A stretch of 64,000 nucleotides of DNA from Gordius sp. MW1 (lineage: Eukaryota > Nematomorpha > Gordioida > Gordea > Gordiidae). Below the pieces are notes generated by a model. The model did not search any database, was not told the DNA's origin, and worked only from the letters and a program-made list of their open reading frames with translations. Positions 11,181 through 23,277 of the stretch are shown in pieces. Both the position numbers and the translations under genes were made by a program. Position 1 is the stretch's first letter. The number at the start of each line of letters is the position of its first letter. Where the stretch lies: contig OZ038531.1 of NCBI GenBank assembly GCA_964036665.1, forward strand, positions 17,484,168 through 17,548,167. The letters are read 5' to 3'.

Positions 11181-12228
11181 ACGGAATAAGTATTTAAAAT
11201 AAAATACTAATTTATTAAAACCACTTTTTCACCAATACCCACATATGCTATAGTATGAACGTTGAAGCTCAATAAATAATAATAGCTTTCTGATGGAATC
11301 GTTCTTTCTAAATCTCGCACAATAACTCGAGGCCGGTTAATTGAAAGATAGAAATTAATATAATAGGGTCTAGAAATAGTATGGTAGTTCTATGCATTCG
11401 TCAAATCATTAATAGGACTAGGATTTAACTTGATTAAAAGAAGGAAAACTTTTATATAATCTAGTCGTTAAATGCTTTAAACTGCTGATACTTTTTTTTT
11501 CTAATCCTTTAATTTAAATGTGCGCGTTGGAAATCTAAGTATTAAATTCGCCACTTTTTTATACTCTATATAAATCTTAAATCAAATTGTTATAAATTAA
11601 AGAGAATATTATTAATTACAAAGAAACCCGAAGGCGTTAGCGCTTCACCTTATGTGTGGTTATGTTCCGACCCCAAAAAGCTTAAATTCAACATACCTAT
11701 ACTGGGGTAACCAAAAATTTGTGTGTTTTATATTGACTTTTTTATTATTTTAAACTTGCTATGTAGAATTGCGTTTTGTGACCATATAAATGTAACATTT
11801 TTATGTTATATTATTTTTTAGATACATTAGAAAATCAAATGTGGAAGGCAGCCACGAAAAATTTAATACAATAATAACTATTATTTAATTTATATACGTA
11901 CGATAAAAATTGTTATTGCAAATTGAAATTTTAATTAAAAATTTAACGTTTTCCGGTTATGGAATAAATTATGCCCAGAATGTTTTAGTATGTGAAAGTC
12001 TATATATCTAATCTTAGAAATCAACAAGTTGTGCAAGATTAAAATTAATTTTAGAATGATGTTTAACCTAATTTCATTTGTTAGAAAATTATAAAGATGA
12101 TATTTATATACTTTATCCAGCCGACATTTATACACTTAACTCATTTATATTTTCCCGCTTCGTCAAATTGTAAATCATAATAAAATTTTACGTTTTTTTG
12201 GCTAACATTGATAATTACCCTATGCCCG

Positions 12229-12470
12229 TCAGTCCAATTCTTTTGCATTTAATACCCCCCTATAGGCATTCTCGCCCCTTCTCACCTTTCTCGCCCATAA
12301 ATTGCATAGCAAATAAGCTACATTTATACGCAAAATAGATGAGTCGTCCCCTCTACCCTTCCCCCCCCCTTCCCTTCTCCCCCTTCTCCGGGGGTCTGGG
12401 GGCGTCGCCCCCAGGAGATGGGGGTTTGGGGGCGTAGCCCCCAACGGGGGACTGGGGGCCTATGCCGGCA
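12229..12470. repeat. GC-rich block of iterated short palindromes
   Basis: C-rich and G-rich runs with repeated GGGGGCGT(A/C)GCCCCC hairpins at about 12380-12460, next to a reverse copy of the ATTGCTATGCAATTTATGG repeat (about 12290-12312). A - strand reading frame over it (12229-12444) is low complexity and not credible as protein. Confidence 0.5.
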
Positions 12471-13046
12471 AAACATAGAAAGTGATTATGATAGTATATA
12501 AGATATCTCACGTATTTAGTTTTAAATCGCCTTACGCCCGAAGGGCGTATTTATTTATCTCCATAGTAGTGTTGTAAAAACGGCTGGCTGGTTTTTCCCA
12601 GCGTATTGCTAAGCTTAGTTGTTGACGTTTATTTTCACCCAGCCTTATCAGTGTTAGGTGAATTTTCTTGGGAGAGCTTTGGCGTTTGGCGTTTTTGTAA
12701 AAAAGACCTAAAGCGTTCTGGGTGAATGTTTCGGGGTGACCTTTGGCGTTTAGGTTTGGGTGTATTAAACACCTAAAGGGTGTGGGTGGATAATATTATT
12801 AACCTTTTGGTTTGGTTTTGGTCGTTTGGGGTGGGGCAAGCAAATATATCAATTTTAGGTAATAAACTTTTAATTTAAGAAAATAAAAATAGTTATATCA
12901 TGACGTCACTGAGTTTAAACTTTTCCCATTGTGACGTCATAATGAAAAGTATTATAATTTATAATCTAATCTCTAGTAAATTACAGTTAATTATTATGCT
13001 TTGCTTATGCTGCATTATAGAAGTAATGTTTTATTTATGAAAAAAA

Positions 13047-14428
13047 GATGGCTATAAAATCCGTTTAATGATTTTAAAAATTATTTTTTAGACATGCCAA
13101 AAATTTTATAAAAATTTATAAAAGGTGGGAAATTTCGCTTTGTAGAATCTTCTATATAGATGGCTAAAATCTGTTTAATGATTTCAAAATTTATTTTTTA
13201 GACATGCCAAAAATTTTATAAAAATTTATAAAAGGTGGGAAATTTCGCTTTGTAGAATCTTCTATATAGATGGCTAAAATCTGTTTAATGATTTCAAAAT
13301 TTATTTTTTAGACATGCCAAAAATTTTATAAAAATCTATAAAAGGTGGGAAATTTCGCTTTATAGAATATTCTATAAAGATGGCTAAAATCTGTTTAATG
13401 ATTTCAAAATTTATTTTTTAGACATGCCAAAAATTTTATAAAAATTCATAAAATTTGCTTTGTAGAATCATCTATAAAGATGGCTAAAATCTGTTTAATG
13501 ATTTCAAAATTTATTTTTTAGACATGCCAAAAATTTTATAAAAATCTATAAAAGGTGGGAAATTTCGCTTTATAGAATATTCTATAAAGATGGCTAAAAT
13601 CTGTTTAATGATTTCAAAATTTATTTTTTAGACATGCCAAAAATTTTATAAAAATCTATAAAAGGTGGGAAATTTTGCTTTATAGAATATTCTATAAAGA
13701 TGGCTAAAATCTGTTTAATGATTTCAAAATTTATTTTTTAGACATGCCAAAAATTTTATAAAAATTTATAAAAGGTGGGAAATTTCGCTTTGTAGAATCT
13801 TCTATATAGATGTCTAAAATCTGTTTAATGATTTCAAAATTTATTTTGTAGACATGCCAAAAATTTTATAAAAATCTATAAAAGGAGGGAAATTTCGCTT
13901 TATAGAATATTCTATAAAGATGGCTAAAATCTGTTTAATGATTTCAAATTATTTTTTAGACATGCCAAAAATTTTATAAAAATTTATAAAAGGTGGGAAA
14001 TTTCGCTTTGTAGAATCTTCTATAAAGATGGCTAAAATCTGTTTAATGTTTTCAAAATTTATTTTTTAGACATGCCAAAAATTTTATAAAAATTTATAAA
14101 AGGTGGGAAATTTCGCTTTGTAGAATCTTCTACAACGATGGCTAAAATCTGTTTAATGATTTCAAAATTCATTTTTTAGACATGCCAAAAATTTTATAAA
14201 AATTTATAAAAGGTGGGAAATTTCGCTTTATAGAATATTCTATAAAGATGGCTAAAATTTGTTCAATGATTTCAAAATTTATTTTTTAGACATGCAAAAA
14301 ATTTTATAAAAATCTATAAAAGGTGGGAAATTTCGCTTTGTAGAATCTTCTATATAGATGGCTAAAATCTGTTTAATGATTTCAAAATTTATTTTATAGA
14401 CATGCCAAAAATTTTATGAAAATTTATT
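13047..14428. repeat. 13-unit 110-bp tandem array, left arm
   Basis: Units start GATGGCTAAAATCTGTTTAA at 13047, 13159, 13269, 13379, 13479, 13589, 13699, 13809, 13919, 14027, 14137, 14247 and 14357. All but three spacings are exactly 110 bp (one of 100, one of 108; the first, diverged, unit is 112). Two sub-variants alternate (TGTAGAATCTTC versus TATAGAATATTC), a sign of unequal exchange or conversion among units. Confidence 0.9.
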
Positions 14429-14458
14429 TAAATATATATTTTTGAATTTTTTGCCTCA

Positions 14459-15084
14459 GCCAGGTGGTAACAATTTTTTTGAACATTTTAATATGGTTTA
14501 ACTTTATAATTTACACATTTGCTAAGCAGATTAATTGCGATTAATCACAAAATTTAATTTCAAATATATTTTGAATTCCTCGGCTCTTGTAAAAGATAAA
14601 GACTTATTAGTTATATAATGTCCCTTTTATTTTATATTTGTAGTAGTGTTGTAAAAACGCCAGCGTATTGCTAAGCTTAGTTGTAAAGTTGTAAACAAGC
14701 TAATTAATATTCCTTAATCTCAGCATTTTACCCCTCTTTATGACAGAGCTTATGCGTCCGAGCACATATGGTCGCTATATATTTTTTATGATCCTTATAA
14801 GCATTGTAAACGCGAGGTCTAAGTCAACAGAATAGCATGATATGCTTTTTGGAAATGCCTTATTTATTTTCTTAACACTTGAGAGGTTGGGTCAAAAATG
14901 CTAACACGGATGGTATTTGAGGTAATAATTAGAATTACCCCAAACTTTAAATTGCTATAACTTAGATATTTTATAATGTAAATTTGTCAAAATTTGCAAG
15001 GATAATATTTCAACTCTTATACGTTCATTAATATATTAATTTGCCTATTTGATCAAGTGGTTTAAATTTTATGCCTATAATTAG
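14459..15084. other. centre of the foldback element
   Basis: Unique AT-rich DNA containing, at about 14640-14685, an extra terminus of the same family (TAGTGTTGTAAAAACGCCAG, shortened inside). From 14872 there is a partial copy of the TTAA-flanked element seen whole at 24813-25067. No gene. Confidence 0.65.
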
Positions 15085-15104
15085 AGCAAACCTGAGGCAG
15101 AAAA

Positions 15105-15634
15105 TTCAAAAATATATATTTAAATAAATTTTCATAAAATTTTTGGCATGTGTAAAAAATAAATTTTGAAATCATTAAACAGATTTTAGCCATCAATATA
15201 GAAGATTCTACAAAGCGAAATTTCCCACCTTTTAAAAATTTTTATAAAATTTTTGGCATGTCTAAGAAATAAATTTTGAATTCATTAAACAGATTTTAGC
15301 CATCTATATAGAAGATTCTACAAAGCGAAATTTCCCACCTTTTATAAATTTTTATAAAATTTTTGGCATGTCTAAAAAATAAATTTTGAAATCATTAGAC
15401 AGATTTTAGCCATCTTTATAGAATATTCTATAAAGCGAAATTTCCCACCTTTTATAGATTTTTATAAAATTTTTGGCATGTCTAAAAAATAAATTTTGAA
15501 ATCATTAAACAGATTTTAGCCATCTATATAGAAGATTCTACAAAGCGAAATTTCCCACCTTTTATAAATTTTTATAAAACTTTTGGCATGTCTAAAAAAT
15601 AATTTTTGAAATCATTAAACGGATTTTAGCCATC
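15105..15634. repeat. 5-unit 110-bp tandem array, right arm (inverted)
   Basis: Five reverse-complemented units, each ending ACAGATTTTAGCCATC, at 110-bp spacing. It mirrors the left-arm array but is shorter. Confidence 0.9.
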
Positions 15635-16112
15635 TTTTTTTCATAAATAAAACATTACTTCTATAATGCAGCATAAGCAAAGCATAATAATTAACTATAA
15701 TTTACTAGATTAGATTATAAATTATAATACTTTTCATTATGACGTCACAATGGGAAAAGTTTAAACTCAGTGACGTCATGATATAACTATTTTTATTTTC
15801 TTAAATTAAAAGTTTAATACCTAAAATTGATATATTTGATTGCCCCACCCCAAACGACCAAAACCAAACCAAAAGGTTAATAATATTATCCACCCACACC
15901 CTTTAGGTGTTTAATACACCCAAACCTAAACGCCAAAGGTCACCCCGAAACATTCACCCAGAACGCTTTAGGTCTTTTTTACAAAAACGCCAAACGCCAA
16001 AGCTCTCCCAAGAAAATTCACCTAACACTGATAAGGCTGGGTGAAAATAAACGTCAACAACTAAGCTTAGCAATACGCTGGGAAAAACCAGCCAGCCGTT
16101 TTTACAACACTA

Positions 16113-16768
16113 GATAGTCTAAGTTTATCTCTATATGTAAGATGAAATAACAAATTTAAACATTAAAGCAAATTAGTGTTGTTCAAATATTCAACTTATT
16201 TGTCAATAGTCGGTATATATAAGCGAGATAAAATTAAAACATTGATTATTCAATTAAAACTTACTTTCATTTATGTTAACTTATGAGTTAAGGTAAAATA
16301 ATATTGGAAAGGTTATTTTAATAAGTTAGTCATTCATTTTTTATTTATCGTTCTAAGAGATAACCCAGAAAATAATTTAGATCCTTTAATTTCTTATATT
16401 GTTAAAGTTTATGCTTTCTGTAGAAAGCTTATCTTGTTTTTTATTGCTTAGATATAAACTCTTGACCACTAACTTCATAACTGTTTAAATAATCATAGAA
16501 AAAAACTTGAAAATGATATAAGTTTTCGATGATGTAATTACATTCAGAGGTTTTAATCCTCAGGCTTATTTAGTAAATTAAGCTTACTTCCATTTATTGT
16601 TGTAATTTTTAACAATGCCAAAATAAATGAAAATGTAAATGATACAAAACTAGAGGACTAGTCAATTCCTCATCAACCTGCAAAAGTTAAAACTAGACGG
16701 TTGTTATAATATCGTTGTATGAGATACATATAAAGTATAAGATATATCCAAAAATTTATAGGTCTATA
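16113..16768. other. AT-rich DNA, nothing recognised
   Basis: No coding similarity, repeats or RNA gene seen. Confidence 0.4.
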
Positions 16769-17130
16769 CAAAGGCGGAGCTAGGATTGGAACCAGGGGGG
16801 GGCAATAATGCTTTAAGAATAGGCATTGACGTAGCCAGGGATAGGGCGGGAAAAGAGCGGCCGCCGCCCCTCTAAATGGCGATAAAAAACTTTTTTAATG
16901 CAAAAACCCTTTAAAATTAAAAAAATTTATGTTTGGCCCCTCTCTAATTGAACTTTTAAACGTTTTGCCCTCCCCCCCCCCTAATCCAAACCTGGCTACG
17001 CCCATGAGGATAGGCAAAATGATAATTTTTAAAATTTAAGCCTTAATTATATTAAATTTTGATGAATTTCTTGACTTAGAGGGGGGGGGGGGTAGCCGCC
17101 CCTCCCTGCCACTCCTTGGCTACGCCCATG
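16769..17130. mobile_element. hAT-like MITE interrupted by a second copy
   Basis: The outer copy begins CAAAGGCGGAGCTAGG and ends CTTGGCTACGCCCATG. Its flanks GGTCTATA / GCTCTATA match at 7 of 8. It is split by the inner copy at 16824-17006. Confidence 0.7.
16824..17006. mobile_element. hAT-like MITE nested in an older relative
   Basis: Ends CATTGACGTAGCCAGG and CCTGGCTACGCCCATG, flanked by AGAATAGG / AGGATAGG (7 of 8), which lie inside the outer MITE. Confidence 0.7.
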
Positions 17131-19545
17131 GCTCTATAATGCACAACTTTGTCAAGACCCGCACAAAATCAATTTTCCTCGATAAAATATTCAATTTATG
17201 TTTTTTAAACAAATTCATTTACTTATACCTTACGACAAAATACAAATTTGGTTTCAATTATATTTTTCATTATTATATTCTTTTCTTATAAATATAAAAA
17301 CGATGCATGAGATCCCGGTTTATAATTATCTTCCAGTTTTCTTTGGTACTTAATATAATATTTTGTATTAATAGTTCTAAAATACTAATCAGGTTAAGAA
17401 TTTATTTGCAGTAAAAGGCTTTTTAATTTAGTTTTAGACTATAAGAAAGGGTGTAATTAGGTTAAAAATTGGTATATAAAGTCACAAATATTGAGCATTC
17501 CGAATCTAGACAATTGTTTTAATATTATATATAACTTAAAATTAATGTGAGATCAAATTTGACAAAGGTTTATAGGTTAATCAATTAAACAATATTAAAT
17601 ATTTTATTTAAGGGTCGATTGTAAATAGGGTCCTATTTGAAGGTCATTTTCCTAAGAATTTTAAATAAAATGACATATAATTTAACGAGTAGTTTTGCAT
17701 TTTGATTCCACCTTGGACGCATAATTAGCAACAAATTTTCAGAATGACGGACCTTCTAGTTATCTAACAAAACACTTATATGTCGACATTAGGTTGTCAA
17801 AGTCAATATTAAATTTTTTAATTTAGTTGTAAAGTAATTATTTGTCAATGTTAATTGTTATGCAATTCATAATTTTAATTGATTTTACATCAAATATATC
17901 GATCAGTTTTGACCTTCGGTCATTCATAGTCTTAAATGACAGTATTCCTTGCACATTACTTCTGAACTATTAACTTTGCACTCAATTCCCATAACGATAA
18001 AAAGTTTATGTTTAATTTTAATATAAACAAATCCTTGATTGGATTACATCAGCTTCATCTAAACTGACCCACTTGTCAAGCAATATTTTAGTTTCACTCA
18101 CAAATTACGAGAAACCATTTCTTATTGATTCCTCAAAAGCTAATCATGTATTGTCTTAAAAATATTTATTCCTTTTTGGGGTAAAGTGATATTTAATCAA
18201 TGATAAATCCCGTTAAAATATTATGGGAAACCGGACAACCCCCCTCGCCTTTTGAATATGCCGATGTAAGCACACATACCTAACTTAAAACTTAATATTC
18301 CTTTAAGATATTTTAAATTTTTATATAATACTATTTTTATATAATTAATTTTAATCGATAAATTTTTTATTACATTTATATAAAGCTTAATTTAGTTATT
18401 ACACTTTTTTATAAGCCTTATTGATTGATTTTCTTCGCTCGCTGTCTTATATGGCAGTGCATTAAAAAATCTAAAAACAAAGTCGTGAAAAGATTGTTGT
18501 GTGTATGAATGCATTAGCTTATATCCGGTCAGAGCTTCAAATTTAACGGCTTGCTATAAATATTAAATGTAATTAATAATTAATGATTCACCCAGAGTGT
18601 ATTGACTTTTTTAAAATCACCTCCAAAAATGCTTGCGTTTCATAAAAAAGACCTAATAGCTATAAATTTATTTTAAAATTAAATTTTTTTTAAAGGTCTG
18701 CAATATCTTAATGTACAAAATTGCAATTTCAAATATAATGGATGAAAAAATTTCTTTTTTATTGATAAGGCGCAAAAATGTTAAGTTAGATCCGAGCTAT
18801 GCAAGCTTTTGATGTTTAGTGCTCATTTTTGATATGGAATTAAAAAATTTTAAATATAATTTAAATGAAAACTTTGTTTAAAAGTTAGTAGAACTAATAT
18901 AGTATTTTAGAACTAGAGGTTATAAATTTAATGAATCCTTCTCCCAAATTGTAATGTCACTCAACAGACTGTTTTAAATTAAATTTAATTTGATAAGTTT
19001 TTTGTGTCATGACATATAAATATAGGATATAACATCATTTAATATAGTAGTGTCTAATGGTATAAAATTTACAAAACCGCATATAAACAAAAGGATGTAT
19101 AGAGTAATATGAAAGCGACTTATAAAATTTTTATTATAACAAATAATTTTACCAAGTTTGTCAAGAGCTTCTTCTTCTTCTGCATCAAATATTTAGTCCT
19201 ACTGGAGTTTTTTTAATACGTTTCTTCCATCTTGATCGAGCAAGAATAAGGTTATTAAAAAGATATTTATTAAGAAGTGTTCTCTTCTTAGACAAAAAAC
19301 GGCTTAGGTAAATAGCTGGAATGCGCTAAAACGCAATTTTTGTTTATTTATTGCAAAATAATTTAGATGCCTAAACACTGGCACAAGTTAAGAGTTTTAT
19401 AATCTACAATCATTTTTTGGGCTTTGTCTATATGCTCAAAGATATTCACCCTTCGTGTCTATAAAAGCGAATTAAGTAAATTAAATAAAGATAACGATAA
19501 TAATTTTTGTAAATATTTTATTAAGGTATATATTTTATTCTTTAG
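17131..19545. other. AT-rich DNA upstream of the first recognised CNGA exon
   Basis: No further exon could be recognised, yet the 5' end of the channel gene (start codon, N-terminal tail) must lie here or further upstream. Short N-terminal exons of this family are poorly conserved and may be hidden here. Confidence 0.4.
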
Positions 19546-19679
19546 ATAATTAAAGATTGGGCAGGAGGAAAACCTCCGCCTAAGCCAACCGAAGGACATG
19601 ATACGTTCTTAGAGAAATTTGCGATGATGACTGGCGAAAAGGAATTTGATCAGGCCAGGCGATTCAACATTCGAGAAAG
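19546..19679 (+). CDS. CNGA-like: CNGA exon, cytosolic N-terminal segment
   Basis: Acceptor TTCTTTAG precedes 19546. The exon encodes a segment with IIKDWAGG, a proline stretch and DTFLEKF, a pattern kept upstream of S1 in this family. It ends at phase 2 before a GC donor (AG|GCAATA). The preceding exon was not identified. Confidence 0.85.
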
Positions 19680-22600
19680 GCAATATTTTTTTATAATTCA
19701 TTAAAATTTTATAAAATTGTGAAAATAATGATTTTTCTTAATTTATTTGTATGTGATCAGCCAGTTTAGCCTTTAACAATATTAGACCTTAGCATTCATG
19801 AGACATGCTTCTAAACACTCTAAGCTTTTTTGTTGTTAGCAATTAAAAACATAAAGTAGTGAGAGCACAAGGCTCGATTTTGGACAATTTCAATTAAATA
19901 TTACTAATCTGCACTGCCAGTTAAGGTCACACCTGAAATTTTACTACTTTAAATTTTGGTGTAATCAATATTTAAGCATGACAGACGCGTAGCCAAGGGG
20001 GCGGAAAGCGAGACTTTTCTACCCCCTGACCAAAATTTTAAATTTTTTTTTGAAGGTCCATGTCCTTTTTAAGGTATAGAAGCGATAGTAAATGCTCTGA
20101 TTAATGAAGAGAAGAGACTTTCTAAAGCTGGGTTATATAGCACCTTGAAGTTTCGCATATATTGTACGCGAAGTTTATTTTTGTTACATTATAAATAAAA
20201 GTGTCGAAATTTTTTTGATTTTTTCCTCCCCCTTGAGAATATCCTGGCTACGCGCCAGAAGCATGATATGATTAAACGTTGTTTGGTTAAATATGGAGCA
20301 AAATAGACCATAAGCTAAATCCTTAACCCACATTTAAAATGACAAAAATTCTACGTTGATAGTTACATATATTTTTACAGGTCACGTAACTTGTGGGAGA
20401 GAAGTAAAAATCCCAAAGAATGGGTATTCGATCCCGCCAATAATCCATATTATTACTGGTGCTTGGTAGTGACCATAGTTATGATATACAATCTCGTCAT
20501 AGTGATAGCCCGTTGCGTCTTTATAGAGTTGCAAACCAAACATCGCAAGCTATGGCTTATATTGGATTACACTGGCGACTTCATTTATTTGCTAGACATC
20601 GGATTTCACTTATGCACGGGTAAATTACTTATTTTAGTTTCACAGAAAACAGCAATTGAGTGTATACACAACTAGGTTAAGTCTTATTTTGTTTAGTATT
20701 CATTATAATTAAAGCAAAATTGTGTGCTCAATCTGGCTAAAGTTTCTTTTTTACCCAATTAACCAAAGTTAAGTGAATTATATAATTGGACAAAAACCAA
20801 TCGGATATAAATTAGGTTAGATAATATAAGAGTGTTGACCCTAAGGTTAACTTTAAGTCACAATTTATCTTAACACTTGGTAACCTTGAATGATATAGTT
20901 ATTTCTTATATAAATATTTTATAATGTACGTTAAGAATAAATTAATAAAAATTTGATTGATACTTTTATTAGGGTATTTGGAGCAAGGTTTACTCGTTAC
21001 AGACCATAGAAAATTAGTCAAGGCATACATAAAAACTTGGACTTTCAAGTTTGATATTGTGTGCATTTTTCCTACCGATCTCTTGTACCTACGGTTTGGT
21101 GGTGACTGGTCTATTGTCCGTTTCAATCGACTTTTTAAATTTTCCCGAATTCGTGAATTTTTTACAAGAACAGAGAGTAGAACAAATTTTCCTAACTTAT
21201 TCAGGATTTTCAACCTCATGATATACATCATCATTATCATTCATTGGAATGGTTGTATTTACTTTTACATCAGGTAAAAATCAGTATATTTAACAAATTA
21301 GATAAAAATATTATAAGATAAATCAAACAACTTATGCATATTTTGAAATTCAATCTAGCTCAAAAATAGGATTGGGGAGCGATGGATGGGTCTATAAGGA
21401 TATACACGAACCCGGCTGGGATGATTTGACAACCAAATATATTTACAGTTTCTATTGGTCAACCTTAACGTTGACAACTATTGGTGAAACGCCGAGACCC
21501 GAAAGAGATGAAGAATATTTGTTCGTAGTCGTAGATTTCATGATCGGTGTATTAATATTTGCTACCATAGTCGGTGACGTCGGTGCTATGATAACTAATA
21601 TGAACGCTTCACGCGCCGAATTTCAAAATAGGATGGACGGTGTTAAGCAATACATGGAACTTCGCAAAGTGCGCAAGGACTTGGAACGACGTGTCATCAA
21701 ATGGTTCGATTATCTATGGATCAATAAGCAGAGTCTTGATGAGGAGGCCATTCTAAAAATATTACCTGATAAGCTGAAGGCTGAAATAGCCATTAACGTC
21801 CACTTAGACACCCTGAGAAGGGTCACCTTGTTTCAAGATTGTGAGCCAGGTTTGTTGGTGGAGCTGATCTTAAGATTAAAGTTACAAGTCTTTAGTCCGG
21901 GTGATTATATATGTCGCAAGGGTGACGTTGGTAAAGAAATGTACATTCTCAAGCGTGGCAAGCTAAACGTAGTTTCAGAAGATGGAAAAACTGTTTTTGC
22001 TACCTTAGGTGATGGCAGTGTGTTCGGGGAGTTAAGTATATTAAATATACCGGGAAATAAAATCGGGAATCGCAGAACTGCCAATGTTAGATCACTCGGT
22101 TATTCAGATGTTTTTGTCCTGTCAAAAGATGATTTATGGGAGACTTTGGAAGACTATCCCGAAGCTAAAACAATCCTTCTCAACAGAGGCAAAGAAATTT
22201 TAAGGAAGGATAATTTACTGGATGAAGAAGCGTTGCTAGCTGCAGAGGAACAGAAAGAAAGCTTGGGCGACAAAGTTATTCGACTGGAAAAAAGTTTAGA
22301 CAATTTGCAAACGCGTTTCGCTCGACTTTTCGCAGAATTTACAAATAGTCAACTAAAGTTCAAACAACGCATAACCATTCTCGAACACTCCTGTCTTGAT
22401 CCCAAACGCGAAAGCAAAGGATCTTCGTCTTATGACCAACCTAGTGACCATTTAGGTGATAATCTCGGACCGCCAATGATGAGGGCACATACTATGGTCG
22501 AAAGCAGTAGACGGATGGGAGGTAGGCACAGGATTCAACCCACGAACACTAGACTGTTTAGGCAGCATGGAGCTTCATCAGATCAAGTGAGACACGAAAT

Positions 22601-22739
22601 CTCATTACCCGATTTACAACATCATACCCGAAATCACCAGGATCTATACCTTAGGAAGGGGCACTTCAAATCTAGTTTAATATCAAGACCTACACAATCC
22701 GCAACCACTTCGCCGCCAACTCACGCAGATAAACTCTAA
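19546..22739 (+). CDS. CNGA-like: cyclic-nucleotide-gated cation channel, alpha (CNGA-type) subunit, 5' end missing
   Basis: A plasma-membrane cation channel opened by cGMP or cAMP, with a role in sensory transduction in animals. Exons 19546-19679, 20381-20619, 20973-21273 and 21359-22739 join in frame to 684 residues. Seen in order: cytosolic N-terminal piece, S1 ([20 protein letters not shown]), S2-S3, an S4 with spaced Arg/Lys ([16 protein letters not shown]), S5, pore helix with filter TTIGETP, S6 ([18 protein letters not shown]), C-linker ([10 protein letters not shown]), a cyclic-nucleotide-binding domain with FGELSI and NRRTA, then a Leu-rich coiled coil typical of alpha-subunit trimerisation. 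The filter Glu and the coiled coil point to an alpha rather than a beta subunit. Intron 1 uses a GC donor. The start codon was not found, so at least one upstream exon is missing. HCN and EAG channels are excluded by the filter, which is not GYG. Confidence 0.93.
19982..20258. mobile_element. hAT-like MITE in CNGA intron
   Basis: Termini CAGACGCGTAGCCAAGG and CCTGGCTACGCGCCAG, with a perfect 8-bp direct repeat AAGCATGA on both sides (19974-19981 and 20259-20266). It lies wholly within the intron that has the GC donor. Confidence 0.75.
20381..20619 (+). CDS. CNGA-like: CNGA exon with S1 to S2
   Basis: Acceptor TATATTTTTACAG. It encodes [21 protein letters not shown]1 and S2 up to [10 protein letters not shown], and ends at phase 1 before donor GTAAAT. 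Confidence 0.93.
20973..21273 (+). CDS. CNGA-like: CNGA exon with S3 to S5
   Basis: Acceptor TTTTATTAG. It encodes [19 protein letters not shown], the S3 segment [17 protein letters not shown], the charged S4 and S5, and ends at phase 2 (CAG|GTAAAA). Confidence 0.95.
21359..22739 (+). CDS. CNGA-like: CNGA terminal exon: pore, S6, C-linker, nucleotide-binding domain, coiled coil
   Basis: The acceptor is placed at ...CAATCTAG|CTCAAA because only this AG keeps frame with the preceding exon, giving [13 protein letters not shown]. The nearer AG at 21369 would shift the frame. The intron is only 85 bp. The exon ends at a TAA stop (22737-22739) after a Ser/His/Arg-rich tail with no recognised domain. 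Confidence 0.93.
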
Positions 22740-23000
22740 TCAGCCAAACTGACATGAGGGAATGCTTTTAACAAAGAGATAAGTCCAAGTCTTGAAAAAG
22801 TTGAATTATTACCATCAACTACGAATCACGGGAATTCAAAAAAACAATTAAAAACATATTTTCTGTTAATTTAATATCTAATTTGTTATTTTTAATGCAA
22901 ATTTGTCCATAACTCGAACGATGTGCCAAAGACCAATCCATCTACGCATTTTTTGTACGTACACAATTTTTAGACACTTTTACAATAAAACTCTCACAAC
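22740..23000 (+). terminator. CNGA 3' UTR with poly(A) signal
   Basis: AATAAA at 22984-22989, about 245 bp after the stop, is the best candidate polyadenylation signal. Cleavage site not determined. Confidence 0.5.
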
Positions 23001-23277
23001 AATTTTAAGAATTACTTCTTTTTGATAAACTTGTATTAATATTCAAATTTTATAAACATTGCCTATATTTATAGTTTATGTTTTGCTATTTATATTGATA
23101 TTTTAACTTTTGTGTCACATGTGATATTTTGTCATTTTTGAAACAAATTGCATTTTAAGATTGCAAACTATTTAATTAACTTGCAAATTACATAATTAAA
23201 TCACATGGTAGCTATCTGAGTCGGAGAGACTATAAAACAATGAGGTTCTATTGAAGTCTATGTGAGACTGCGATCAT

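Larger units (their letters stand above)
12567..16112. mobile_element. foldback transposon (~3.5 kb) with tandem-repeat arms
   Basis: Outer ends TAGTGTTGTAAAAACGGCTG and CAGCCGTTTTTACAACACTA are exact inverted repeats. About 480 bp of each arm (12569-13046 and 15635-16110) is near-identical in reverse complement. Inside lie 110-bp tandem arrays, 13 units on the left and 5 on the right in opposite orientation. The inverted match ends at about 14458 and 15085, leaving a centre of about 625 bp. TA precedes GTGTTG and follows CAACAC, which fits either a TA duplication or a terminus that includes TA. No transposase-like frame is present, so the element looks non-autonomous. The layout resembles the Drosophila FB (foldback) type, but I see no sequence kinship to a named family. 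Confidence 0.85.

Noticed and set aside
13047-14428. Regular 110-bp array considered as a CRISPR-like array
   Set aside because: Whole units repeat with no unique spacers, inside a eukaryotic transposon.
20899-21240. - strand frame of 113 codons
   Set aside because: Antisense of the CNGA exon encoding S3-S5.
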